Assembly: GCA_031291325.1 (NCBI GenBank)
Contig: JARLJG010000066.1
Coordinates: forward strand, 28,208-92,207
Direction of reading: 5' to 3'
DNA: 64,000 bases
Origin: Burkholderiaceae bacterium
GTDB lineage: Bacteria; Pseudomonadota; Gammaproteobacteria; Burkholderiales; Burkholderiaceae_D
Of the stretch, positions 26,107 to 35,423 are shown one piece after another. The position numbers were made by a program, and so were the translations under genes. The notes beneath the pieces are model-generated. The model was given only the letters and a program-made list of their open reading frames with translations. It had not been told where the DNA came from and searched no databases. The first letter of the stretch is position 1. The number at the start of each line of letters is the position of its first letter.

Positions 26107-26580
26107 TCAGCCTACCACCAGTCCGCGCGAGCGGATGGTTGCGGTCGATTGGCCATTTGGACCGTAGAAACTGTTGCTGCGGCCGCCTTGCAATACATTC
26201 AGCGCTTTTTGATTGCGCGCCATGTGCTTGGTAATCAGCAAACCATTTGTGTTGTTGAGTGATTTTGCCGAGCGCGCCAGTTTCAGCAGTTCTTGCCAGC
26301 TGTTGGCGGCATCGCCATGAGACGCTGCGCTTTCCAGCCACTCTCGCATGCCGCCTTCCTTCGGCGCAAAGCCTGCGTTCGCCAAATTCCGGTAGCGTCG
26401 GTTCGTCAGTTCCGACATGTGAGAAGCAGCTCTTGCCTTTTCTCCGGTAACCGCCATCAACCCTTCGATATCCGCCTTGATCAAATGCGCCTGTTCCTGC
26501 TTGAGCAGCTCGATCAGTTGCTGGGCCAGTTGGTATTCCTCTTTCAAGGTTGCCGCAGGGGTGGCGGATTCGACGGTCAT
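26107..26580 (-). CDS. flgN: Flagellar chaperone FlgN
   Basis: FlgN escorts the hook-filament junction proteins FlgK and FlgL to the export gate. The 157-residue helical protein has the FlgN pattern EYQLAQQLIELLKQEQAHLIKADIEGL near its N-terminus, followed by a second helix region and a variable tail. It lies 4 bp downstream of flgM in the same operon, the usual arrangement. It would be co-transcribed with flgM from the sigma-28 promoter at 26933-26959 and from flgA. Confidence 0.92.
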   Translation of the reverse strand: MTVESATPAATLKEEYQLAQQLIELLKQEQAHLIKADIEGLMAVTGEKARAASHMSELTNRRYRNLANAGFAPKEGGMREWLESAASHGDAANSWQELLKLARSAKSLNNTNGLLITKHMARNQKALNVLQGGRSNSFYGPNGQSTATIRSRGLVVG

Positions 26581-26584
26581 ATTA

Positions 26585-26884
26585 TTATGCAGTCTGGGTT
26601 TGCAATAGATCTGTTACGTTATTGATAAGTCCATTGGCCACTTTTTCCGGGTTTACCTGGAACTGTCCGCCGGCAATGGCTGCCTTGATTTCGTCGACTT
26701 TATTGGCGTCGAATACGCTGCTCGTGGCGACCTGTCCCTCCAAGCCTTGCAACTGGGACGAACGATGCACGTTATCAGACGAAACACTAGTCGTGCTGGC
26801 TTTGCTTACGCCTTTACCCGCTCGCGTTTGCGTTGAAGTAACGCCCAAGCTTCCGGTTTTCTTGATTGAGTCATCAATTTTCAC
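26585..26884 (-). CDS. flgM: Anti-sigma-28 factor FlgM
   Basis: FlgM binds FliA until it is exported through the finished hook-basal body, making late gene expression depend on assembly. The 99-residue protein starts MKIDDSIKKTGS and has a Ser/Thr-rich, probably disordered first half. The C-terminal FliA-binding helices are around VDEIKAAIAGGQFQVNPEKVANGLI. A strong sigma-28 promoter precedes it, giving the normal feedback loop. If FliA also drives flhDC here, FlgM would additionally restrain the master operon. Confidence 0.95.
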   Translation of the reverse strand: MKIDDSIKKTGSLGVTSTQTRAGKGVSKASTTSVSSDNVHRSSQLQGLEGQVATSSVFDANKVDEIKAAIAGGQFQVNPEKVANGLINNVTDLLQTQTA

Positions 26885-26932
26885 GACTTCGTCCTCATCC
26901 GTTTATCTGTTCAATGGTATTGCCCTGATTCT

Positions 26933-26959
26933 GTTACGGCAGAATACCACTTAACTTTA
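26933..26959 (-). promoter_or_regulatory. FliA (sigma-28) promoter of flgM-flgN
   Basis: On the minus strand: TAAAGTTA, an 11-bp spacer and GCCGTAAC. Seven of eight bases fit the -35 consensus, and the -10 is identical to flhD promoter P2. The -10 ends about 49 bp before the flgM ATG. Confidence 0.82.
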
Positions 26960-26987
26960 GCCCGGATTTGCGTTGCTTGCTTGTCTT

Positions 26988-27692
26988 TTAATAGGTTACT
27001 TCTAAAGTGCCGCCCATTTTCGCGATACCGCTGACAATCTGACCGCCCGCCGTCTTCGCTTGAACCAGTTGGCCATCCATTGCATTGGCCAAGGCACGCC
27101 CTTCGGCGGATACTCGAAATCCTTCGCCGGATGATATCAGGCGCACGATCTGCCCTTGCTGCACGGCTTGTTGGATACGCAGCGAGTCCAGGCGCAGCGG
27201 CACGCCTGCGGGCAACGATCGGGCGGCGCTATAGCCGATTGCATGCGACAAATCGGTTATGACGCCAGCCGGAAGCGTGGTCAGATCGCCGCGCACGACG
27301 GCCACATCGTGCTCGCCGATGACTTGGCCTTGCACCAGAGGGGCGATGGCGGCAACGTAGTCGCCGACCACGTGGATGGTAGCCGGAATATACACAGTCC
27401 AATGCGATGGTTCGCTGCAACGCACACCCACGGTAGTTTTACCCCAGGCCTTATTGCCGCTCGGCAAGAATGGCTCCAGGGTGGGGCAGCTTGGCAGATA
27501 TAAGTGGGCATCGACGTTGCCGACACTTATGCTGATCTCGCCTGGAATACCGCCCGATTGAATGAGTAAAAATTGCTCGACGGCAATTCGCATCGCGCCG
27601 GCATCCTGGCGCGGCGCAAGCTCGGTTGCGCGTGCAGCGCCGGCAAGCGCCAGCCAAACCAACAAGTGCACGGTAATTTTAAGCATTTTCAT
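26988..27692 (-). CDS. flgA: Flagellar P-ring chaperone FlgA
   Basis: FlgA is a periplasmic helper for FlgI P-ring assembly. The 234-residue protein begins with a Sec signal peptide (MKMLKITVHLLVWLALAGAARA). Its C-terminal SAF-like domain includes GVPLRLDSLRIQQAVQQGQIV, VSAEGRALANAMDGQ and a closing SGIAKMGGTLEV. It is divergent from flgB and upstream of flgM. It is probably transcribed from a FlhDC-dependent promoter in the 316-bp flgA-flgB gap. Confidence 0.94.
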   Translation of the reverse strand: MKMLKITVHLLVWLALAGAARATELAPRQDAGAMRIAVEQFLLIQSGGIPGEISISVGNVDAHLYLPSCPTLEPFLPSGNKAWGKTTVGVRCSEPSHWTVYIPATIHVVGDYVAAIAPLVQGQVIGEHDVAVVRGDLTTLPAGVITDLSHAIGYSAARSLPAGVPLRLDSLRIQQAVQQGQIVRLISSGEGFRVSAEGRALANAMDGQLVQAKTAGGQIVSGIAKMGGTLEVTY

Positions 27693-27833
27693 CGCAGACG
27701 ATAAATTGGACCCATGCCATATGTTACCCAGAGCAGAACTAAGTTAAGCGCGGAATAGACCTGCGTTTTATTGTCTTATCAGTCGATCGTGCGTTCGTGC
27801 ACTGAGTATGATCGAGGCTATACAAATCCATGA

Positions 27834-27954
27834 GGACATCTCTGAAAATCTACTGCGCGGGCCAATTTTGGGTCTGCGATGCTCACTGTACAGTCGTACA
27901 GTTCCGCTTCTCGACCCGAACTTGGGCCGCTCGCTACGATTTTTAAAGATGTCT
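27834..27954. repeat. 120-bp MITE-like repeat, copy C (flgA-flgB gap)
   Basis: Ends GGACATCTCTGAAAATC... and ...GATTTTTAAAGATGTCT are inverted repeats of each other. It aligns loosely with copies A and B: CAATTTTGGGTCTGCGATGCTC against CAATCTCGAGCCTGCTGTGCTC, then a GTACA palindrome and CCGCTTCTCGAC. It is the most diverged copy. The rest of the 27693-28008 gap must hold the divergent flgA and flgB promoters, but no site is clear. The track ORF from 27808 runs through this repeat and is not the true flgB start. Confidence 0.65.
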
Positions 27955-28008
27955 AGAAGCAATTTGCGCTATGGCCTATACGACTATTCGACTGATGTGG
28001 GAGCTGAC

Positions 28009-28428
28009 ATGAGCGGAGTGCTAGACGATTACCTGCGCGTCAACGAGACCGCAGTCAATCTGCGCGCCCAACGCCAGCAATTGCTGGCGTCGAATATCGC
28101 CAACGCCGATACGCCGAACTACAAGGCGCGCGACATCGATTTTAGCAAGTCTTTGCAATCGGCACTAGAGCGCAGCGATACGTCCGCGACGGCGTTGAAG
28201 AAGACCGATCCCGCGCATTTGGACGCCAATGCCACGGTCGACGGCTCCAAAGGAAGCGACGGCGCGACGATCCTCTACCGGACCTCGGTGCAACCCAATG
28301 CCGATGGCAATACCGTCGATATGGATGTTGAGCGCAATCAGTTTTCCGATAACGCGGTGCACTACGAAGCCGGTTTGACCCTGATCACGTCGCAGATCAA
28401 GGATATGCTGGCAGTTCTCCAGAGTTAA
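28009..28428 (+). CDS. flgB: Flagellar proximal rod protein FlgB
   Basis: FlgB is a proximal rod subunit. The ATG at 28009, with GGGAG a few bases upstream, gives 139 residues starting [23 protein letters not shown]; the longer track start lies in a repeat. The N-terminal rod signature [21 protein letters not shown] is clear, and the C-terminal helix matches the family. It heads flgBCDEFGHIJ, which builds the rod, hook and rings. Confidence 0.95.
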   Translation: MSGVLDDYLRVNETAVNLRAQRQQLLASNIANADTPNYKARDIDFSKSLQSALERSDTSATALKKTDPAHLDANATVDGSKGSDGATILYRTSVQPNADGNTVDMDVERNQFSDNAVHYEAGLTLITSQIKDMLAVLQS

Positions 28429-28433
28429 ACGCC

Positions 28434-28838
28434 ATGTCGCTATTTAATATATTCAATGTCTCCGGTTCCGCGATGAGTGCACAATCGCAGCGGCTTAACG
28501 CCACTGCCAGCAATATCGCCAATGCCGACAGCGCGAGCGGCCCCGATGGGCAGGTTTATCGCGCCAAGCAAGTCGTATTCAGCGCCGTGCCGATGGGCGA
28601 TGCAGAATCGAACGGCGTCGCGGTGCAGCAGGTTGTGGAAGATTCCTCAGCGCCTAAAATGGTCTATAACCCGTCGCATCCGCTGGCCGACGCCAACGGC
28701 TACGTGGCGATGCCGAATGTCAACGTGGTCGAGGAGATGGTGAACATGATTTCGGCGTCCCGTTCGTATCAAACCAATGTCGACACGATGAATGCGGCCA
28801 AGTCGATGCTGTTGAAAACCTTAACCATTGGCCAATGA
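28434..28838 (+). CDS. flgC: Flagellar proximal rod protein FlgC
   Basis: FlgC is a rod subunit of 134 residues, near the family norm. It has the N-terminal [12 protein letters not shown] rod motif and a C-terminal [31 protein letters not shown] helix, the pattern shared by rod, hook and junction proteins for coiled-coil packing and export. It starts 5 bp after flgB and is clearly co-translated with it. No oddities were seen. Confidence 0.96.
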   Translation: MSLFNIFNVSGSAMSAQSQRLNATASNIANADSASGPDGQVYRAKQVVFSAVPMGDAESNGVAVQQVVEDSSAPKMVYNPSHPLADANGYVAMPNVNVVEEMVNMISASRSYQTNVDTMNAAKSMLLKTLTIGQ

Positions 28839-28910
28839 GCGATTGCCCTTTTGAGAACCTGTTATCGGCGCCTGACATGATCGAGCCGCTTACCACGCAA
28901 GGAGATTGAA

Positions 28911-29594
28911 ATGACCACGAGTACCAACAACACAGTGTCCGCGAGCTTGCTTGCCGCGATGAATGGAACGTCGAGCACATCGTCGAGCTCCACTTCCAGC
29001 GCCACGGCGGCGCAAAATCAATTCATGACTTTGCTGGTTACGCAGATGGAAAATCAGGATCCGCTGAACCCGATGGATAACTCGCAAATGACTAGCCAGC
29101 TTGCACAGTTGTCGACTGTCAGCGGCATCGATACGCTCAACACGACGCTGACGTCATTGTTGAGCAGCTATCAATCCAGCCAGACTTTGCAGGCGACCTC
29201 GATGATCGGACAAAACGTGCTGGTTCCGGGCAACACCATGACGCTGGCAAGCGGCAGCGCCGCGTTCGGCGTGAATGTGACGACGGCGTCGACCGACGTG
29301 ACGGTGACAATCAAGGATTCTACGGGGCAAACGGTCGATAAGATGGATTTGGGAGCGCAATCGGTCGGCACCGTTCCGCTGGCGTGGGACGGCACCACAT
29401 CGTCGGGGGCGACGGCGGCGGCCGGCCAATATACGTTCTCGGTGACGGCGACTTCGGACGGAAAAACAACTTCGGGCGCGACCGGATTGGCATATGGCGC
29501 GGTGTCGAGTGTCAGCTCCGGCTCTTCCGGTGTGACGCTCAACGTCGCCAATGTCGGCTCGGTGCCTCTGGCGAACGTCGTCCGCATATATTGA
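28911..29594 (+). CDS. flgD: Hook-cap (scaffold) protein FlgD
   Basis: FlgD forms the temporary cap that guides hook polymerisation. The 227-residue protein has a Ser/Thr-rich N-terminus and the conserved export-related segment FMTLLVTQMENQDPLNPMDNSQMTSQLAQ. The C-terminal Fn3/tudor-like domain includes VPLAWDGTTSSGATAAAGQYTFSV. It lies between flgC and flgE as usual. An AAGGAG ribosome-binding site precedes the ATG. Confidence 0.95.
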   Translation: MTTSTNNTVSASLLAAMNGTSSTSSSSTSSATAAQNQFMTLLVTQMENQDPLNPMDNSQMTSQLAQLSTVSGIDTLNTTLTSLLSSYQSSQTLQATSMIGQNVLVPGNTMTLASGSAAFGVNVTTASTDVTVTIKDSTGQTVDKMDLGAQSVGTVPLAWDGTTSSGATAAAGQYTFSVTATSDGKTTSGATGLAYGAVSSVSSGSSGVTLNVANVGSVPLANVVRIY

Positions 29595-29633
29595 TAACCC
29601 ACGCGCCTAACGGTCTGCAAAAAGGAGAAAATC

Positions 29634-30893
29634 ATGGGCTTTGAACAAGGACTAAGCGGTCTCGAAGCATCCAGCCAGAATTTGTCGGTGATCGGCAACA
29701 ATGTTGCCAATGCCAGCACGGTTGGATTCAAGTCTTCCGAAGTGCTGTTTTCGGATGTGTACGCGAACTCGCTGAGCGGGTCAGGCGCCAGCCAGGTCGG
29801 TATTGGCGTGTCGGTCGGCTCGGTTGAACAACAGTTCACGCAAGGCACCATCACGTCGTCCACCAACCCGATGGATATTGCGATCAACGGTGGCGGGTTC
29901 TATCAGATGAGTAATAACGGCACGATCAGTTACACGCGCAACGGTCAGTTTCAGTTGGACAAGAGTGGAAACATCGTGAATGCCGCTGGCGACATTCTGC
30001 AAGGCTATGCGGCCAACTCCGCCGGTGTTTTACAGACCGGATCGACCACCAATCTGACGATCAACACGGCAAATATTGCACCGTCGGCGACGTCCAAGGT
30101 CGACGCGGTATTGAATCTCGATTCAAAAGATACAACACCGACGACCACGCCGTTCAGTGCGACCAATTCGGCGACTTACAACAATTCGTCTTCGGTTACT
30201 ATTTACGACAGCTTGGGTAATTCGCACGTCTTGCAATCGTACTATGTGATGACCGGCGCCACTGGCGGTGCTTCCGGGACCGAGCCGACCTGGGAAGTCT
30301 ATGCGACCCTGGATGGCACGGCAGTTGCCGGCGCGAATCCCGACGGCTCGGTCGGCACCCTGACCTTTACGTCGGCCGGCGCGATCGATACGACCGCGAC
30401 CACGGTGCCCATCGCGATGTCGCTGCCGCTCACCAACGGCGCGACGACGCCGTTGGCCTTCAATCTCGATTTCACCGGCACCACGCAATACGGCGCCGCC
30501 TTTGCCACCACCACCTTGAGTCAAGACGGCTATACGTCGGGCCAATTGTCGGGTTTTTCCGCCAGCGCCGACGGCACCATTGTCGGCACCTATACGAATG
30601 GGAAATCGGCCACGCTCGGGCAAATCGCCTTGGCCAGCTTTACCGATTCGAACGGGCTGCAAAATCTCGGCAACAACGAATGGGCGGCCACTGCCACATC
30701 CGGGGCGGCCTTGGTCGGCGTCCCCGGCACAGGCAACCTGGGCGTGCTGCAATCGTCGGCGACCGAAGATTCGAACGTCGACTTGACCAGTCAATTGGTC
30801 AACATGATTACCGCTCAGGAAGACTATCAGGCGAATTCGCAATCGATCAAGACGGAAGAGACCATTCTGCAAACATTGGTGACGCTGAGATAG
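29634..30893 (+). CDS. flgE: Flagellar hook protein FlgE
   Basis: FlgE polymerises into the hook. The 419-residue protein has the N-terminal rod/hook signature (LSVIGNNVANASTVGFKSSEVLF), a central beta-rich region with SSVTIYDSLGNSHVLQSYY and the C-terminal helix VDLTSQLVNMITAQEDYQANSQSIKTEETIL. Its length is typical. Its final length is presumably set by the FliK protein encoded at 43824 and/or the FliK-like protein at 52212. AAAGGAG precedes the ATG. Confidence 0.96.
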   Translation: MGFEQGLSGLEASSQNLSVIGNNVANASTVGFKSSEVLFSDVYANSLSGSGASQVGIGVSVGSVEQQFTQGTITSSTNPMDIAINGGGFYQMSNNGTISYTRNGQFQLDKSGNIVNAAGDILQGYAANSAGVLQTGSTTNLTINTANIAPSATSKVDAVLNLDSKDTTPTTTPFSATNSATYNNSSSVTIYDSLGNSHVLQSYYVMTGATGGASGTEPTWEVYATLDGTAVAGANPDGSVGTLTFTSAGAIDTTATTVPIAMSLPLTNGATTPLAFNLDFTGTTQYGAAFATTTLSQDGYTSGQLSGFSASADGTIVGTYTNGKSATLGQIALASFTDSNGLQNLGNNEWAATATSGAALVGVPGTGNLGVLQSSATEDSNVDLTSQLVNMITAQEDYQANSQSIKTEETILQTLVTLR

Positions 30894-30967
30894 CTGATGT
30901 CAATTCGTTTTAGCGAATGGCGCTGGCGTGCCTATCGCGGCTTTTGACGCGATAACTGGAGAATAAG

Positions 30968-31708
30968 ATGGATCGCCTGATTTATACGGCAATGACCGGC
31001 GCCAAGCACACTCTGGAGCAGCAGGCGACGACATCGCAGAATCTTGCGAATGCATCGACGACCGGGTTTCGCGCGCAGATCGATAGCTTTCGTGCCGTTC
31101 CTATCGTCGGCGACGGCTTGCCCACGCGCAGTTTCGTCGTCGATGCGACCGTAGGCAGCAACTTTACTCCCGGTCCGATGCAACAGACCGGCAATTCGCT
31201 GGACGTGGCAATACAAGGCAATGGCTGGTTGACGTTGCAGACGGACGACGGCAGCGAAGCCTATACGCGCAACGGTGCGTTGCAGGTCAGCGTCAACGGC
31301 GTATTGCAGACGCAGAGCGGCGTTGCGGTCGCGGGCGAGGCCGGCCCGATCACGATTCCGCCGAATATGTCGCTCACCATCGGCGCCGACGGCACCATAT
31401 CGGCGATCGACAAAACGACCACGCCGACCTCGGTCACGACGCTGGGAAAGCTGAAATTGGTGAATCCAGCGACACAAAATCTGGTGCGTGGCGACGATGG
31501 ATTGTTTCGCACCAAGAACGGCGCGCCGGTCGAAGCCGATGCCAATGTGGTGGTCGCCAGCGGAACGCTGGAGGGAAGCAACGTCAATCTGGTGGATTCG
31601 ATGGTCAATATGATCTCCTTGTCGCGCCAGTTCGATTTGCATATGACAATGTTGAAGACGGCGGAGACGATGGACAATAGCGCCGCCCAGGTGATGACGC
31701 TGGCTTGA
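30968..31708 (+). CDS. flgF: Flagellar proximal rod protein FlgF
   Basis: FlgF is a proximal rod subunit. The 246-residue protein begins MDRLIYTAMTGAKHTLEQQ and continues with QNLANASTTGFRAQ. The middle part includes [16 protein letters not shown] and YTRNGALQVSVNG, and the C-terminus has VNLVDSMVNMISLSRQFDLHM. These features separate FlgF from the neighbouring FlgG. It sits in the expected place after flgE and was probably derived from flgG by ancient duplication. Confidence 0.95.
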   Translation: MDRLIYTAMTGAKHTLEQQATTSQNLANASTTGFRAQIDSFRAVPIVGDGLPTRSFVVDATVGSNFTPGPMQQTGNSLDVAIQGNGWLTLQTDDGSEAYTRNGALQVSVNGVLQTQSGVAVAGEAGPITIPPNMSLTIGADGTISAIDKTTTPTSVTTLGKLKLVNPATQNLVRGDDGLFRTKNGAPVEADANVVVASGTLEGSNVNLVDSMVNMISLSRQFDLHMTMLKTAETMDNSAAQVMTLA

Positions 31709-31791
31709 TAGGGCGGCAGAGTAAAGATTTTCGATATTGGGCGCAGCTCGCCGAGCGCGCTTGACGCGATGTGGAATTTGGGGAGAAGGAA

Positions 31792-32574
31792 ATGATTCGT
31801 TCGCTTTGGATTGCCAAGACCGGCATGGAAGCGCAGCAAACTGCGATGGATGTCACTTCCAACAATCTGGCCAACGTCAGCACCAACGGCTTCAAGCGCG
31901 GGCGTGCCGTGTTCGCCGATTTGCTGTATCAGATCGATCGCCAGCCTGGCGGTCAATCCTCGGAACAGACCCAGTTGCCGTCCGGGCTGCAGATGGGCAC
32001 CGGCGTGCGGCCGATCGCCACCGAGCAGATGTTTTCCCAGGGCAATCTGTCGCAAACGAATAATAATCTGGATGTAGCAATTCAGGGCAATGGATTTTTT
32101 CAAGTGCTGATGCCGGATGGCACAACGCAATATACGCGCGACGGTTCGTTTCAAACCAATAACCAGGGCCAGTTGGTGACCGCCAGCGGCTATCCGATAC
32201 AGCCGGCAATCACCATTCCGGCCAGCGCGCAAAGCGTCACCATCGGCGCCGATGGCACGGTGTCGATTACCCAGCAAGGCTCGGTGGCGACCACCCAGGT
32301 GGGAACGCTGCAGCTTGCCACCTTCATCAATAATGCCGGTTTGCAAGCCAAGGGCGATAACCTGTTTCAGGAGACCAGTGCGTCCGGCACGCCCAGCACC
32401 AACACACCGGGCACCAACGGCGCCGGCACCTTGAACCAGGGCTACGTGGAAACGTCGAACGTAAACGTGGTGGAGGAAATGGTCAACATGATTCAAGAGC
32501 AGCGCACCTACGAGTTGAACAGCAAGGCGATCACGACCAGCGATCAAATGTTGCAGACCTTGGCGCAACTGTAA
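31792..32574 (+). CDS. flgG: Flagellar distal rod protein FlgG
   Basis: FlgG is the distal rod subunit. The ATG at 31792, preceded by GGGAGAAGGA, gives the invariant start [20 protein letters not shown] and 260 residues; the track start at 31771 is upstream of the ribosome-binding site. The N-terminal signature is [20 protein letters not shown], and the C-terminal helix [24 protein letters not shown] is typical. No unusual features were seen. Confidence 0.96.
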   Translation: MIRSLWIAKTGMEAQQTAMDVTSNNLANVSTNGFKRGRAVFADLLYQIDRQPGGQSSEQTQLPSGLQMGTGVRPIATEQMFSQGNLSQTNNNLDVAIQGNGFFQVLMPDGTTQYTRDGSFQTNNQGQLVTASGYPIQPAITIPASAQSVTIGADGTVSITQQGSVATTQVGTLQLATFINNAGLQAKGDNLFQETSASGTPSTNTPGTNGAGTLNQGYVETSNVNVVEEMVNMIQEQRTYELNSKAITTSDQMLQTLAQL

Positions 32575-32632
32575 CGAAGCTTATTTTTGAAATGCGGAAT
32601 TGGCGGCCAGCGGCGCGAGATGGAGTAGCAAA

Positions 32633-33298
32633 ATGAAGAAGTACCGTATTATCCTATTGTTCACTGCTGTCACGGCGTTGCTGGCCGGCTGCGCGGTAAC
32701 GCCGCCCTCCATCGTCCAGCACCCGACCACGGTCAAGCCCGAGCGCATCTCGGCAAGCGCGGTCAACGGCTCGATATACCAGGCGGCCTCGTATCGGCCG
32801 ATGTTTGAAGACTACCGCGCACGCGTCGTAGGCGACGTGATTATCATGTCGATTGTCGAAAGCACCAGCGCCGGCAAGACCGCTGCCGCGTCGGACACCA
32901 AGGCCGGCAGCGTCGCCTATTCGGCGCCGACCATCCTGGGCCTGCCGGCCGCGACCACTGCCAAAGCTGGAGTTTCCACGTCGTCGTCGAACAAATTCAG
33001 CGATGCGGGGGCGATCACATCGAGTAATAATTTTACCGGCACGATGGGCTTGACGGTGTTGGAAATTCTACCCAACGGCAATTTGGTGGTCAGCGGCGAG
33101 AAACAGATCGCGCTCGACAAGAGCGTCGAATACATCCGCTTTTCCGGCGTGGTCAGCCCGGCCACCGTCGTCGACAATACCGTATCGTCGACCCAGGTTG
33201 CCGATGCGCGGGTCGAATATCGAACCGACAGCCGCTACGATAGCGCGGAGCTCTCCTCCGAGTTGGCGCGCTTTTTCATGAGCCTGGCGCCGTTCTAG
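32633..33298 (+). CDS. flgH: Flagellar L-ring lipoprotein FlgH
   Basis: FlgH forms the outer-membrane L-ring. The ATG at 32633 (MKKYRIILLFTAVTALLAGC) gives a lipoprotein signal with lipobox LLAGC, so the mature protein would begin at Cys20; the track start at 32600 would spoil this signal. The remaining sequence has the FlgH features DVIIMSIVESTSAGKTA, VLEILPNGNLVVSGEKQI and IRFSGVVSPATV. The total is 221 residues. It is followed by flgI. Confidence 0.95.
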   Translation: MKKYRIILLFTAVTALLAGCAVTPPSIVQHPTTVKPERISASAVNGSIYQAASYRPMFEDYRARVVGDVIIMSIVESTSAGKTAAASDTKAGSVAYSAPTILGLPAATTAKAGVSTSSSNKFSDAGAITSSNNFTGTMGLTVLEILPNGNLVVSGEKQIALDKSVEYIRFSGVVSPATVVDNTVSSTQVADARVEYRTDSRYDSAELSSELARFFMSLAPF

Positions 33299-33316
33299 CA
33301 TGGGAGTTGCAAAAAA

Positions 33317-34438
33317 ATGAAGCAAGTAACGCGGCAACTGTTCAAGGTATTGTCGATGGCGTGCGTGGGCATCGCCTGCGCACTCGTGGCTGTCGACGGC
33401 AATGCCGAGCGGGTCAGGGATTTGGCCAGCATACAGGGCGTGCGCGAGAATCAACTGATCGGCTACGGCTTGGTGGTCGGCCTCGATGGCAGCGGCGACC
33501 AGACTACGCAAACGCCGTTCACCATCCAAAGCGTGTTGAATATGCTGCAGCAGATGGGCACCAATTTGTCGGCTACGGCGGCGGCGAATTTGCAGCTCAA
33601 GAACGTTGCCGCCGTGGTGGTGACCGCATCGTTGCCGTCCTTTGCGCAACCGGGGCAAACCTTCGACGTGACGGTTTCGTCGATGGGCAATGCCAAGAGC
33701 TTGAGCGGCGGCACGTTGCTGATGACGCCGTTGAAAGGCGCGGACGGTAAAGTTTATGCGATGTCGCAAGGCAACATCCTGGTCGGCACGGTCGGCGGCG
33801 CGCCTGCCGGCACGAAAGCGCAACCGAATCATCTGAGCGTTGGCCGCATCACCGGCGGCGCCAGCGTCGAGCGCACGGTGCCGGCGGTGCTGGGACAGGG
33901 CGACTTGATCTACCTGGAATTGAACGAGTCCGATTTTTCCACCGCCAGCCGCGTGGTCGAAGCGGTCAACCAGCGTTTCGGCTCCGAAACCGCGCGGGCG
34001 CAAGATGGCCGCGTGATTCGTGTGCGCGCGCCGCTGGGCAGCGACGAGCGCGTGGCCTTCCTCGGCATGCTGGAAAACGTGAGCGTCATTCCTGCCGAGA
34101 CGAATGCCAAGGTGATCGTCAATGCCCGCACCGGATCGGTGGTCATGAATACCTCGGTGACGCTCGACGCCTGCGCAATTTCGCACGGCAACCTGTCGGT
34201 GACGGTCAGTTCGGCGCCACCGCCGGCGGCTGGCGCCAGGGGAGCAGCAGCGGCGCCTGCAGCTCCGGTCGAGCTTACCAAGGAACCTGGGCAGGTGTTG
34301 ATGATGAAGGGTGGCGCCTCGCTGGCCGACGTGGTCAAGGCGCTCAATGCGATCGGCGCCACGCCGCAGGATTTGCTATCGATCCTGCAGGCGATGAAGG
34401 CGGCAGGTTCGCTGCACGCCGAGTTGGAAATTATTTAA
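33317..34438 (+). CDS. flgI: Flagellar P-ring protein FlgI
   Basis: FlgI forms the periplasmic P-ring. The 373-residue protein has a signal peptide (about residues 1-31, ending near GNAERVRDLA). The highly conserved RVRDLASIQGVRENQLIGYGLVVGLDGSGD region follows, and the C-terminus has GGASLADVVKALNAIGATPQDLLSILQAMKAAG. It needs the FlgA chaperone encoded upstream. Length and motifs are standard. Confidence 0.97.
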   Translation: MKQVTRQLFKVLSMACVGIACALVAVDGNAERVRDLASIQGVRENQLIGYGLVVGLDGSGDQTTQTPFTIQSVLNMLQQMGTNLSATAAANLQLKNVAAVVVTASLPSFAQPGQTFDVTVSSMGNAKSLSGGTLLMTPLKGADGKVYAMSQGNILVGTVGGAPAGTKAQPNHLSVGRITGGASVERTVPAVLGQGDLIYLELNESDFSTASRVVEAVNQRFGSETARAQDGRVIRVRAPLGSDERVAFLGMLENVSVIPAETNAKVIVNARTGSVVMNTSVTLDACAISHGNLSVTVSSAPPPAAGARGAAAAPAAPVELTKEPGQVLMMKGGASLADVVKALNAIGATPQDLLSILQAMKAAGSLHAELEII

Positions 34439-34444
34439 TCGACT

Positions 34445-35308
34445 ATGATCTCGCCAACCGACAACAGCTCCTCGCTCGCCATCGACGCCAACGGACTCAA
34501 TGGCCTGCGCTTGTCCGCCAAGCAGAATTCGCCGGAAGCGACGAAGGCGGCAGCCAAGCAGTTTGAGGCCTTGTTCATCGACATGATGTTGAAGAGCATG
34601 CGCGATGCGACTCCGCAAGACGGCCCGATGGACAACGAGCAAAGCCGCATGTTTACCACGATGCTGGATCAGCAAATGTCGCAGAAGATGGCGGACAAGG
34701 GCATCGGCCTGGCGAACGCACTGGTGCGGCAGTTAAGCAACAATGCGGGGGGGCATGTTTCGCCTACAGACAACCAGAATGGCGAAGCCGCTGCAGTGCG
34801 CGCCACCGCGCGGCCATCGACCGGCAAGTCGACTGGCGTCAAGGCGCAGTCGACGCACGTCAAGGCGTTTCAAGACCTGCTTGGCCCGCAGGCGGAAAAA
34901 GCCAGCCAGGCGACCGGCATCCCCGCCAAGTTCATGCTGGGCCAGGCGGCGCTGGAAAGCGGTTGGGGCAAACGCGAAATCAAGGCGGCCGACGGCAGCA
35001 GCAGCCATAACGTGTTCGGCATCAAGGCGACCTCGGGTTGGCGGGGCAAAGTCGTGGAGACGCCGACGACCGAGTATATCAATGGCGTGCCGCAAACCAG
35101 GTTGCAGAAATTCCGCGTGTACGATTCCTACGCGGACGCCTTTCACGATTATGCGAGGATGTTAAGCAATAACCCGCGCTATGGGGCGGTATTGGCAAAT
35201 TCACATGATGCGACCAGCTTTGCCCAAGGTCTGCAAAAGGCGGGTTATGCCACCGACCCGCATTATGCGGCGAAGTTGGCAAATATTATCAACAAGTCGC
35301 TCGCGTAG
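34445..35308 (+). CDS. flgJ: Rod cap and peptidoglycan hydrolase FlgJ
   Basis: FlgJ caps the growing rod and opens peptidoglycan. The 287-residue protein has the N-terminal rod-cap domain (AAKQFEALFIDMMLKSMRDATPQ, SRMFTTMLDQQMSQKMADKG). A linker leads to a C-terminal glucosaminidase-type domain (KFMLGQAALESGWGKREI, SSHNVFGIKA, FRVYDSYADAFHDYARML). Both halves appear intact, the dual form found in gamma- and betaproteobacteria. The likely catalytic Glu is in ALESGWG. Confidence 0.95.
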   Translation: MISPTDNSSSLAIDANGLNGLRLSAKQNSPEATKAAAKQFEALFIDMMLKSMRDATPQDGPMDNEQSRMFTTMLDQQMSQKMADKGIGLANALVRQLSNNAGGHVSPTDNQNGEAAAVRATARPSTGKSTGVKAQSTHVKAFQDLLGPQAEKASQATGIPAKFMLGQAALESGWGKREIKAADGSSSHNVFGIKATSGWRGKVVETPTTEYINGVPQTRLQKFRVYDSYADAFHDYARMLSNNPRYGAVLANSHDATSFAQGLQKAGYATDPHYAAKLANIINKSLA

Positions 35309-35364
35309 CGCGAGCCGATTCTGGATGATCTGCGTTTGATGGAGGCAGTTGAGGTCTGCGCAAT

Positions 35365-35391
35365 TCAAGTTTTTTGCGATATTGCCGTCAA
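35365..35391 (+). promoter_or_regulatory. FliA (sigma-28) promoter of flgK-flgL
   Basis: TCAAGTTT (35365-35372), an 11-bp spacer and GCCGTCAA (35384-35391). Each box has one mismatch to consensus. It lies 33 bp before the flgK ATG and shows that flgKL are late genes separate from flgB-J. Confidence 0.82.
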
Positions 35392-35423
35392 CAGCATTGA
35401 TCTGGAAAGAAGTCAGAGAAATT

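Noticed and set aside
27808-28008. N-terminal extension of flgB in the ORF track
   Set aside because: The extension runs through the MITE-like repeat, and the ATG at 28009 has a good ribosome-binding site and gives the normal FlgB start.
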